Source: Frankia sp. AiPa1 | GTDB taxonomy: Bacteria; Actinomycetota; Actinomycetes; Frankiales; Frankiaceae | Length of the DNA stretch: 42,267 nt | Assembly (NCBI RefSeq): GCF_023243075.1 | Contig: NZ_JALKFZ020000193.1 | Location: 1-42,267, forward strand | Direction of reading: 5' to 3' | Part shown: in pieces, positions 33,353-42,267 of the stretch | Layout of the letters: each line of letters begins with the position of its first letter | Position numbering within the stretch: position 1 is the first letter of the stretch | Position numbers and translations under genes: made by a program | The notes under the pieces: model-generated | What the model saw: only the letters and a program-made list of their open reading frames with translations | The model's database searches: none | Told to the model about the DNA's origin: nothing

Positions 33353-34971
33353 TGATCGCTGCCGTTGGCTCGTGGGTCCTGCGCGATCCGCCCGGCGAGC
33401 CAGCCAAGAGCATCGTCAACCGAGTCGACGAGGTCGACGCCGGCCGGCGGCGCGGGCCGGTCCACCAGGACGACCGGCAACCCCAGCTCGCGGGCGGCGG
33501 TGAGTTTCGCCGCGGTCATGGCCCCACCGCTGTCCTTGGTGACGACCAGGTCGATGGCATGCCGGCGTAGCAGCGCCCGCTCCCCGTCGACGTCGAACGG
33601 CCCCCGGTCGAGCAGGACGGTGTGCCGTGGCGGCAGCGGCCCGTCGGGGGCCTCGACGCAGCGGATCAGAAACCAGGGCCGATCCAGCCGTGCGAAAAGG
33701 TCGAGATCCCCGCGCCCGGTCGTCAGGAACACCCGCGCCGCCGCGTCGGAGCCCGGCCGGCTTTTCGGATCGGGGACGAACCGGTCGAGCAGGTCCACGG
33801 CGGCGGACAGGGACGGCACCCGGCGCCAGTCGTCGCCGGGGCGCTCCTGCCAGCCCGACCGGCGCAGCAGCAGCAGGGGGACGCCCGCCGCGTCGGCCGC
33901 GGTCGCCGCCGACGCGCTCATCCTGGCGGCGAACGGATGCGTCGCATCGACCAGGATGTCGATGCGCTCGGTCCGCAGCAGCGCGGCGAGCCCGTCCGGC
34001 CCGCCGAATCCGCCGATCCGGATCTGGCTGGCGGGTGGAATCCGCGGGTCCCGCACCCGTCCGGCCAGGCAGTACAGCACTTCGACCCGGTCGTCGCCGG
34101 CCAGCGTCGTGGCCAGCCGGCGGGCTTCTCCGCTGCCACCGAGCAGAAGGACGCGGCGCGGGGCTCGTGGCGGGGCTGGCTCGGGGGGCACCGATGACCA
34201 GCCGGTGGCCGGCGCGGGCAGGTCGCCGGCCGCGGCGAAGCGGGCCTTGGAGTAGAGGAAGCTGTCCGGGAAGCCGTCCGCGGCCAAGGCCTGGCCGACG
34301 AGGATCACCGCTGTCCGGGTCAGGCCGGCGGCGCGGGACTGCCCGGCGATGTCGGCGAGAGTGCCGCGCAGCACCACCTCCCGCTCCCGGCTCGCCCAGG
34401 CCACGACGGCCACGGGACAGCTCGGGCCGTACCGCGGGGTGAGCTCGCGGACCACGTCCTCGATCCGGTGCACCGCCAGGTGCAGCACCAGCGTCGCCTG
34501 GGACGCCGACAGGGTGGCCAGGTCCTCACCGGGCGGCATGGGGCTCGACACCACGGACACCCGGCTGAGCACGATGGTCTGGGCGATCCCGGGCACCGTC
34601 AGTTCCCGGCGAAGAGCGGCGGCGGCGGCCGCGAACGCGGGTACGCCGGGTGTCACATCGTAGGGGACGCCGGCCGCGTCCAGCCGGCGCATCTGCTCGG
34701 CCAGCGCGCTGTACAGCGACGGATCGCCGGAATGCAGCCGGGCGACGTCCAGCCCCGCCGCGTCGGCGGCGCACAGCTCGGCGACGATCTCCTCAAGGTT
34801 CATCCGGGCGGTGTCGACGAGCCGCGCTCCGGATGGGCACCAGGTCAGCATCTCGGCGGGCACGAGGCTCCCGGCATACACGCAGACCGGGCTGCTGGCG
34901 ATGAGGTCGCGCCCGCGCACGGTGATGAGGTCGGCCGCCCCCGGCCCCGCACCGATGAAGTGCACCGTCAT
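33337..34971 (-). CDS. cobMK: Fused precorrin-4 C11-methyltransferase and precorrin-6A reductase (CobM-CobK)
   Basis: The N-terminal half (residues about 1-250) is a tetrapyrrole methylase with FIGAGPGAADLITVRGRDLI, VARLHSGDPSLYSALAEQMR and DVTPGVPAFAAAAAALRREL, as in CobM/CbiF. The C-terminal half (about 275-530) is CobK/CbiJ, an NADPH-dependent reductase: RRVLLLGGSGEARRLA, IDILVDATHPFAARMSASA and VTKDSGGAMTAAKLTAAREL. Together they methylate C-11 of precorrin-4 and reduce precorrin-6A. It lies on the opposite strand to cobGHIJ and ends within cobIJ. ATG 34971 is the third of three tandemly repeated start-like sequences. A CbiJ type using cobalt intermediates cannot be excluded by sequence alone. 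Confidence 0.94.
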   Translation of the reverse strand: MTVHFIGAGPGAADLITVRGRDLIASSPVCVYAGSLVPAEMLTWCPSGARLVDTARMNLEEIVAELCAADAAGLDVARLHSGDPSLYSALAEQMRRLDAAGVPYDVTPGVPAFAAAAAALRRELTVPGIAQTIVLSRVSVVSSPMPPGEDLATLSASQATLVLHLAVHRIEDVVRELTPRYGPSCPVAVVAWASREREVVLRGTLADIAGQSRAAGLTRTAVILVGQALAADGFPDSFLYSKARFAAAGDLPAPATGWSSVPPEPAPPRAPRRVLLLGGSGEARRLATTLAGDDRVEVLYCLAGRVRDPRIPPASQIRIGGFGGPDGLAALLRTERIDILVDATHPFAARMSASAATAADAAGVPLLLLRRSGWQERPGDDWRRVPSLSAAVDLLDRFVPDPKSRPGSDAAARVFLTTGRGDLDLFARLDRPWFLIRCVEAPDGPLPPRHTVLLDRGPFDVDGERALLRRHAIDLVVTKDSGGAMTAAKLTAARELGLPVVLVDRPAPPAGVDLVDSVDDALGWLAGRIAQDPRANGSDHQESG

Positions 34972-35005
34972 CCGAGCTGCACCGTCATCTGAGCTGCACC
35001 GTCAT
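34969..35005 (-). repeat. 17-bp repeat triplicating the cobMK start region
   Basis: On the minus strand ATGACGGTGCA occurs at 35005, 34988 and 34971, each 17 bases apart; the last is the cobMK start. The first two open six-codon frames (MTVQLR, MTVQLG) that end in TGA overlapping the next ATG as ATGA. The remainder of the gap to the DUF3710 gene (35006-35154) holds nothing recognisable. Confidence 0.85.
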
Positions 35006-35154
35006 CGGGCCGAGGCCGTCATCCGCCGCTCGCCCGATGCGGGCCGACACTGGGCGCCGGGCGGGCGCTCGGAACAGGACACGCCGGGCAACGCTAGCAG
35101 CAGTCCCCGGCGGGATCGCGGGATCGCGGGCGGACGACCTTGTGTGACAGCGGG

Positions 35155-36144
35155 TCAGGTCGACGAGGCGGAGGTGGTCGGTGGGGTCGACGTGGTCGAT
35201 CTGCCCCGCCCGCCGAGGGTGATGATCTCCGTCGGCTGGCGGGGGGCGGGGATGTCGAGGGTGGGGGCGGCGTGGCGGTCGGGCGGGACGATCGGGAGCG
35301 GCTCGCGGACCGGCATCGGTTCGGAGCCGCGGACGACGACGGTGGCGCCGAGCAGTTCGTCCAGGGCAGGCGCGGCCGACGGATCGGTGGCGGCCTCGCC
35401 GGTGAACACCACGCACAGGAACCACCGCGGACCGTCGATCCCGACGATGCGTGCCGGCAGCGGGCCCTGCTCGGTGACGATGGACAGTTGCACCTCGAGG
35501 CCGTGCGGCCCTGGCCGCTCGGTTACCACCCCCAGGTCCGGGCCCGCCTCGGGCGCCGCCGCGTCGACCTGGCCCTCGTCGATCCGGTCCTCGGACCGCG
35601 TGTCCGCGCCGTCCCGATCCTCCGCACCGGCGTTCGCATCGGGTCCTTCGCCTGATGTGAGCCGTTCGTCGGACGTCGTCGCGCCGTCGTGAGCAGCCAG
35701 GATTTCGGCGCGGATCCCGTCCCACAGATCCTCGCCGCGTGGCGCGGCCAGGACGGTCATCTCGATCGCGGACGCGCCGTCGGTGGCGATCAGCGCCGGC
35801 AGGGGGCCGTCGAGCGAGAGCCGGATCCAGGTGCCGTCGACCTGCGGGATGTGCAGCGCCCCGAAGTCGGCACGCCGGCGCCCGTCGTCCGGCTGATCGG
35901 CGAGATCGAAGGGACCGATACGGGGGACCGCGTCGCCCGGGGCGTTCTGGGGCCGGATGCCCGCGGGCTGGGCGCTTGCGGACTGGCCGCTCCCACGCTG
36001 GGTGGTCATGTGCTGGGCGGTCTCGGGGCCGCCGGTCCCGGGGCGGGCGGTCTCGGGGCGGGCGGCCCTGTCCTGCGTGGCCATGTCCGGCCTGGTCCCG
36101 GAGCGAGAGGCATCGGGCCTGGGGTCGCCAGGATCTCCAGTCAC
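35155..36144 (-). CDS. DUF3710 domain protein
   Basis: The DUF3710 core begins near residue 80 with RIGPFDLADQPDDGRRRADF GALHIPQV, continues with MTVLAAPRGEDLWDGIRAEI, and ends with IVGIDGPRWFLCVVFTGEAA followed by LLGATVVVRGSEPMPVREPL. An acidic Asp/Glu/Gly-rich insert (about 45 residues) splits the domain, and Ala/Pro/Thr-rich tails lie at both ends. The family is nearly confined to actinobacteria and its function is unknown. GTG 36144 is proposed because the upstream extension to 36387 looks non-coding; the 329-residue length is somewhat above the usual size. The gene follows no obvious operon partner. Confidence 0.82.
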   Translation of the reverse strand: MTGDPGDPRPDASRSGTRPDMATQDRAARPETARPGTGGPETAQHMTTQRGSGQSASAQPAGIRPQNAPGDAVPRIGPFDLADQPDDGRRRADFGALHIPQVDGTWIRLSLDGPLPALIATDGASAIEMTVLAAPRGEDLWDGIRAEILAAHDGATTSDERLTSGEGPDANAGAEDRDGADTRSEDRIDEGQVDAAAPEAGPDLGVVTERPGPHGLEVQLSIVTEQGPLPARIVGIDGPRWFLCVVFTGEAATDPSAAPALDELLGATVVVRGSEPMPVREPLPIVPPDRHAAPTLDIPAPRQPTEIITLGGRGRSTTSTPPTTSASST

Positions 36145-36389
36145 CCTACGTATAATCCTGTGAGCAATACGTCCACCAAGCACTGCGTACCACCTCCATC
36201 GACGAGCATGAGGTGACGACATGAGTTCGCCAGGTAGGCGCGCCGGGGATGTGGGGCCCTTGCGGCCGCACCGGGAGGCACCGGGAGGCGTCGGGCGGAA
36301 GCGTTCTGTCGTTGATCGGATGTCACCTGTCGAGAGAAATCTGGGTAAACCGGGGTCGGCGGAACCTGGTATCTGCGAGCCTCGCACCT

Positions 36390-36986
36390 GTGCTCCCGAC
36401 CGCCGCCCCGCCCCGCACCGTTGACGACCTCTGCCGTCTCGAGCTGACCGAGACTCCGCTGCGTTATCGCTACTTCGGCGGGCTGTCCCTGGCGGTCTCG
36501 GACAGCACCGGGGCGGGGTGCCTCAGCCTGCTGTGGCCCAGCCGGTTCGAGGTGGACGGGGTGCAGTACCGCAGCGCCCAGCACTTCGTCCTGGCCCGCA
36601 AGGCCATCGTGTTCGGTGATGAGGAGGCGTTGCGTTCGGTGTGGGCGCTGCCGGCGCCGATTCCGCTCTCGACGCCGTGCCAGCGGGTGCGGGGCTATGA
36701 CCCGGCGGTCTGGGCCGGCCAGCGGCGTGCTGTCGCGGTCGAGGCGAACCTGGCCAAGTTCGGCCAGAACCGGGCGCTCGGTAGCTACCTCGTCGGCACG
36801 ACGGGCCTGATCCTCGCCAACACGAGCCCGCGGGACCGGATCTGGGGCATCGGCTGCGACCGCCAGGACGAGCGGGCCGCCCATCCCGGCCGCTGGCCGG
36901 GGCACAACCTGCTGGGTTTCGCGCTGATGGAGGTGCGCCACAGGCTGCGCGTCACCCGGTCGGCTGGCCTGAGCGGGGCGGCATAG
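36390..36986 (+). CDS. NADAR (YbiA-like) family protein
   Basis: This 198-residue protein has the NADAR signature blocks: FEVDGVQYRSAQHFVLARKA, RRAVAVEANLAKFGQNRALG SYLVGTTGLILANTSPRDRI WGIG, and WPGHNLLGFALMEVR. YbiA-type members hydrolyse the N-glycosidic bond of reactive riboflavin precursors; others remove ADP-ribose from guanine in nucleic acids, sometimes as antitoxins to DarT-like enzymes. No DarT gene is seen here, so a metabolite-repair role is more likely. GTG 36390 is the best start; the frame further upstream looks non-coding. The insert PLSTPCQRVRGYDPAVW matches the central helical part. Confidence 0.86.
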   Translation: MLPTAAPPRTVDDLCRLELTETPLRYRYFGGLSLAVSDSTGAGCLSLLWPSRFEVDGVQYRSAQHFVLARKAIVFGDEEALRSVWALPAPIPLSTPCQRVRGYDPAVWAGQRRAVAVEANLAKFGQNRALGSYLVGTTGLILANTSPRDRIWGIGCDRQDERAAHPGRWPGHNLLGFALMEVRHRLRVTRSAGLSGAA

Positions 36987-37083
36987 GCGGGGCCGGCGGG
37001 GCCGCTTTCTGGCCGCCGATGACGGCCTGGCCGGCCGCGAGGACCGTGTCTCGGCCAGGCTGTGTCGCGGCGTGGCGCGGTAA

Positions 37084-37098
37084 ATCCCGTAACGGGAT
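37084..37098. promoter_or_regulatory. 15-bp palindrome before the AAA ATPase gene
   Basis: ATCCCGT-A-ACGGGAT is a perfect palindrome ending 35 bases before GTG 37134. Its size and position suit a dimeric regulator operator or a short leader hairpin. Confidence 0.5.
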
Positions 37099-37133
37099 GG
37101 TGGAATCCGCATGCGTCCGGGACCATTGAGAGC

Positions 37134-38540
37134 GTGTCTGTTCCAAACCAGAAGGCGTCGTTGCCCAAGTCCTGGATGGTCTCCGAGTCGCTGAGCGGGG
37201 GGATGAAGCTTCCGTTCGTCGTCGGCCTGGACGATTCCGATACTCCATATGACGTGGTCGACGCTCTTGCGCTCGCTCCCTTCACGACCGGTGAACAGCC
37301 CTGGGCCCGCAGTGCGCGGCTCGATCGGCTGCTACCCGGCGCTACCCTGTTGCCTTCCGGAGCCCGGTTGCTGCGCTCCGTAGTTGAGGAGTCTCGTGAC
37401 TCACGGCTTGCTGTCGGCGAGGGCTGGACCGTGCGGGCCGTGCGCTGGCGCGGCGGCGGGGGTGAGGTCACCGTCACCGCCGTGACCGAACAGCTCGCCC
37501 GGGGGGTGCTCGATGACGTGGTGCGCACCTCGACCGCCGAAGCCGGCACGGACAGCGCCGTCACCATGGGCTTCTGGTATCTGTCCAGCCAGCGCGGACC
37601 GATCCGGACCAGCCGCCGCACGGCGACGACGAGCTGGCCGTCCATCCGAGGCAACTACGCCTCGTCGACGGTGGGCGGGCTCGACGCGCTGATGGCTGTG
37701 CGCCGGGACACCGTCGCGGGGAGGCTGATCCTGCTGCACGGCCCCGCCGGTACCGGGAAGACGACCGTGCTGCGCGCATTGGCCCATGAGTGGCGGTCCT
37801 GGTGCCAGGTCGACTGCGTGCTCGACCCGGAGGCGCTGTTCGCCGATCCCGCCTACATGATGGAGGTCGCGATCGGCTTCGACGATGACGGTGAGGGCGA
37901 GGCCGATGCGGCCGAATCGCTGACCGATGCCGGCGCGGGACCCGTCGGGCTGGCGGACTCCGAGGACGCGGGGGGAACCGACGACAGCGCCGATCGGCAG
38001 GGCGGTTCTCACGGTTCTCACAGTTTGAGTGGTTCCGGCGGCGTCGGCAGGGCCAGCGGTGCGGACAGCGGTGAGCGCCCAGGGGTCGAGCGGGGGGCGG
38101 GACTTTCCCGCTCCGCGGCCGAGGCGTACAGCGAGCGGGTCGAGGACCGGATGGGCCAGCCTGTCGGTCGGCGCTGGCGGCTGCTCGTCATCGAGGACTG
38201 CGACGAGCTGATCCGTGGTGACGGCCGGGGATCGACCGGTCAGCAGCTCTCGCGACTGCTGAACCTCACCGACGGCCTGGTCGGCCAGGGCCGCGAGGTG
38301 CTCGTCGCGCTGACCACCAACGAGGACCTGACCCGGCTGCATCCCGCCGTCGTCCGCCCGGGACGTTGCCTGGCCCAGATCGAGGTCGGCGCGCTGCCGC
38401 ACGCCGAGGCGGTCTCCTGGCTCGGTTCGGCCGAGGGCGTCGGCTCCACGATGACACTCGCCGAGCTGTTCGCGCTGCGCGACGGCCGCGGTCTGCCTCG
38501 CCCCACCCTGGCGGACCCTCGCCACGGCCTCTACCTGTAG
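37134..38540 (+). CDS. AAA family ATPase with DUF5925-like N-terminus
   Basis: The 468-residue protein has an N-terminal domain (residues about 1-185, ending SSQRGPIRTSRRTATTSWPS) and a C-terminal AAA module: Walker A LILLHGPAGTGKTTVLRAL, Walker B RRWRLLVIEDCDELI, sensor-1-like VLVALTTNEDLTRLHPAVVR PGR. A Gly/Ser/Asp-rich insert of about 100 residues lies between Walker A and B. Members act in the cytoplasm; the substrate is not known to me. GTG 37134 follows TTGAGAGC. A palindrome lies 36 bases upstream. Transcribed alone. The name DUF5925 is from recall and is less certain than the ATPase call. Confidence 0.85.
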   Translation: MSVPNQKASLPKSWMVSESLSGGMKLPFVVGLDDSDTPYDVVDALALAPFTTGEQPWARSARLDRLLPGATLLPSGARLLRSVVEESRDSRLAVGEGWTVRAVRWRGGGGEVTVTAVTEQLARGVLDDVVRTSTAEAGTDSAVTMGFWYLSSQRGPIRTSRRTATTSWPSIRGNYASSTVGGLDALMAVRRDTVAGRLILLHGPAGTGKTTVLRALAHEWRSWCQVDCVLDPEALFADPAYMMEVAIGFDDDGEGEADAAESLTDAGAGPVGLADSEDAGGTDDSADRQGGSHGSHSLSGSGGVGRASGADSGERPGVERGAGLSRSAAEAYSERVEDRMGQPVGRRWRLLVIEDCDELIRGDGRGSTGQQLSRLLNLTDGLVGQGREVLVALTTNEDLTRLHPAVVRPGRCLAQIEVGALPHAEAVSWLGSAEGVGSTMTLAELFALRDGRGLPRPTLADPRHGLYL

Positions 38541-38557
38541 GGCGGGACACCTCTGCG

Positions 38558-38576
38558 GCGGACTCCCGGAGTCCGC
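38558..38576 (+). terminator. Palindromic hairpin after the AAA ATPase gene
   Basis: GCGGACTCC-C-GGAGTCCGC is a perfect 19-base palindrome 18 bases after the ATPase stop. It would fold only with a few opened central pairs; termination is the likely role from position. Confidence 0.5.
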
Positions 38577-38965
38577 GACACCTGTCGGGTCGGGTCGGGA
38601 CAGGAAACAGGCCAGAGGCTCGGGGCGTCGCACGCTGGGCCGTGCGGCGCCCCGAGCCGGACCGGACCGGACCGGGGCACGGTTGTATCGCCGCAGGTCG
38701 CAAGGGGTGACCACGTCCCATCGCCGGATGTTTACCCGCAGCGGCTAAGGTATGCCGCGTTGGTATCAACCAGGGCAATTCGGGTTGCAGGTGGCGTACC
38801 GAATTCGGGGTATGCGGTGGTGTCCACCGGCGCGGTGGGAAGCCCTTGTCGGCAAACGGCACCGCACGGTTCTATGTCTGCCGGCGGCATCAGGATTCGC
38901 AACCTGGTGGCCTGGGGAAACGTCGTGTCTGGTAGGGATCTGTTCGTCATTGTGGGGGTGTGGCC
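38577..38965. other. Intergenic region upstream of the acyl-CoA carboxylase operon
   Basis: I see no gene in these about 390 bases. Short GGACC repeats occur near 38660-38680, and the sequence from 38740 to 38960 is less GC-rich than the surrounding coding DNA. Promoter elements for the carboxylase operon should lie here, but I cannot assign them. Confidence 0.45.
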
Positions 38966-40645
<1,680 letters not shown>

Positions 40646-40806
40646 CGGGGCGAGGACGGGGCGAGGCAGGGCTGTCGCCGCAACGACCGGGCCGGATCCG
40701 TCCGCGGATGGTCGGGTCGGGATTCCCGCGGGACGGCGCGTGGGTGACGAGGACAATGCACGGGAGTCGACGGTGCGCAGGAGCAATCGGGAGGTAGGGG
40801 TCCAGG

Positions 40807-42174
40807 GTGTCCGCCGCTGATCTGACCTCGTGGGAGAACTCCGGCCACTCGCCGGTACCGTCCGGCGGGCCCGCGGATGGACCCGAGCGCGGCAGCGGCG
40901 GGATCGGTCCGCCGCCCGCCGCGGCGCCGCCCGGCGCGGTGCCGGTCGGGGCGGTGCCGGGCGTCTCGGCACCGCCGGTCCCGGCGCCGGCAGGGCCAGG
41001 CCCGGCCGGACCGTCGCCACTGGAACGGCCCGCGGTGAATGGCGCTGCCGGCAGCGGAGACGATGTGGGCATCACGTCCGTCCTGGTCGCGAACCGCGGG
41101 GAGATCGCGGTTCGGATCATCAGGACGTTGCGTGAGCTCGGCATCCGCGCGATCGCCGTCCATTCCGACGCCGACGCCGACGCACGTCACGTCCGGGCGG
41201 CGGATCTGGCCGTCCGGATCGGGCCGGCACCCGCCCGCGAGAGCTATCTCGACATCGACGCCGTGCTGGACGCGGCGAGGGCGAGCGGTGCGCGGGCGGT
41301 GCATCCGGGTTACGGGTTCCTGGCCGAGAACGCGACGTTCGCGCGGGCCTGCGAGGCCGCCGGACTGGTGTTCATCGGACCACCGGCGACAGCGGTGGAG
41401 GTGATGGGCGACAAGATTCGCGCGCGGCGGACCGTCGCCGAGGTCGGCGTGCCCGTTGTCCCGGGTCGGTCGGCGCCGGGGATGAGCGACGCGGCGCTGA
41501 TCGAGGCTGCCGGCCAGCTCGGCTACCCGGTGCTGGTCAAGCCGTCGGCGGGCGGCGGTGGCAAGGGGATGCGCATCGTGCGGGAGCCCGCGGAGATGGC
41601 CGAGGCGGTCGCCTCCGCGCGCCGTGAGTCTGCGGCGGCGTTCGGTGACGACACCTTGTTCGTCGAGCGGCTGATCTCGCGGCCTCGCCACATCGAGGTG
41701 CAGATCCTCGCCGACCGGCATGGCAGCGTCCTGCATCTGGGTGAACGTGAATGCAGCCTGCAACGGCGCCACCAGAAGATCGTCGAGGAGGCGCCGTCGC
41801 CGATGCTCGACGCTCGCACCCGGGAGCGGCTCGGCACCGCCGCCGTCGCGGTGGCCCAGGCCGTCGGTTACGTGGGCGCCGGCACGGTTGAGTTCATCAT
41901 GTCGGCTGACACGCCCGACGAGTTCTACTTCATGGAGATGAACACCCGACTGCAGGTCGAGCACGCGGTCACCGAGCTGGTCACGGGGGTGGATCTGGTC
42001 GCCGAGCAGATCCATGTCGCCGTCGGCGAGCCGCTGCGCTTCGGCCAGGCCGACGTGCACACGGCCGGTCACGCGATCGAGGCCCGGGTGTACGCGGAGG
42101 ACCCGGCGCGTGGATTCCTGCCGACCGGCGGCACGGTTCTCTCCTTCCAGGAACCGGTGGGCGACACCGTGCGT
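40807..42174 (+). CDS. Acyl-CoA carboxylase biotin-carboxylase subunit (3' truncated by contig end)
   Basis: An open frame from GTG 40807 runs off into the poor-quality end. After an 85-residue Pro/Ala/Gly-rich leader it reads VLVANRGEIAVRIIRTLREL, HPGYGFLAENATFARACEAA, MGDKIRARR, VLVKPSAGGGGKGMRIV (ATP-grasp glycine loop), HIEVQILADRHGSVLHLGER, ECSLQRRHQKIVEEAPSP and FYFMEMNTRLQVEHAVTELV. This is the biotin carboxylase of a two-subunit acyl-CoA carboxylase. The downstream biotin carboxyl carrier domain is missing because the sequence ends. An alternative start, GTG 41068, would remove the unusual leader. AGGGG at 40796-40800 supports 40807. It pairs with the preceding carboxyltransferase. 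Confidence 0.9.

Positions 42175-42267
<93 letters not shown>

Overview
The window is a 42.3 kb stretch of very GC-rich DNA with strong G/C third-position bias, tightly packed genes, many GTG starts, 4-base start/stop overlaps, and Ala/Gly/Pro-rich linkers inside proteins. Together with the gene content (DUF3710, DUF5925-like AAA ATPase, HisKA_3 kinase, TerD, fused CobIJ and CobMK, cobalamin riboswitch) this points to a filamentous actinobacterium. Frankia or a close relative is my best guess from general familiarity; no search was run. Both ends collapse into homopolymer runs, so the window looks like a whole draft contig with low-quality ends.

Layout. 1-5 kb is a worn region: a TetR regulator without a convincing start, a broken WD40 tail, an in-frame chimera of a type II thioesterase piece and an ABC-2 permease tail, a perfect 19-bp hairpin terminator, a small membrane protein, an intact NarL-type two-component system, and a threonine-synthase-like fragment. 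5-11.3 kb holds a WYL regulator divergent from a flavin-binding oxidase-fold protein, a MerR/aldo-keto reductase operon, an MntA/HepT toxin-antitoxin pair with a frameshifted toxin, a 14-helix drug-efflux MFS, and a DUF456 protein. 11.6-21.3 kb carries an arginine-deiminase-like protein lacking catalytic residues, a FUSC transporter divergent from a MarR regulator, a metallophosphoesterase/phosphopantetheinyl transferase pair, YkvA-like and DsbA-like proteins, TerD, a small HTH protein, and a second MerR/aldo-keto reductase operon. 21.5-23 kb has an AbiEi-like/DUF559 protein between two copies of an 80-bp hairpin repeat; a third copy lies near 29.2 kb. 23-35 kb is an atypical response regulator followed by a cobalamin cluster: cobN on the minus strand behind a B12 riboswitch, cobG-cobH-cobIJ on the plus strand, and cobMK convergent with them. 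35-42 kb has a DUF3710 protein, a NADAR protein, an AAA ATPase, and an acyl-CoA carboxylase operon (carboxyltransferase, then a biotin carboxylase cut off by the contig end).

How the genes work together. The cob genes supply precorrin-3B synthase, the C20, C17 and C11 methyltransferases, precorrin-6A reductase, precorrin-8X methylmutase and the large cobaltochelatase subunit, so most of the aerobic corrin-ring route is here. The two MerR/AKR operons share one promoter design: TTGACT, a 19-base spacer with dyad symmetry, a TAnnGT-type -10, and exactly 7 bases before the ATG, predicting leaderless, MerR-activated transcripts. The most unusual observations are these twin leaderless modules, the dispersed hairpin repeat, a receiver domain split by a long disordered insert, the arginine-deiminase-like apparent pseudoenzyme, a likely ATC start codon, and a triplicated start region before cobMK.
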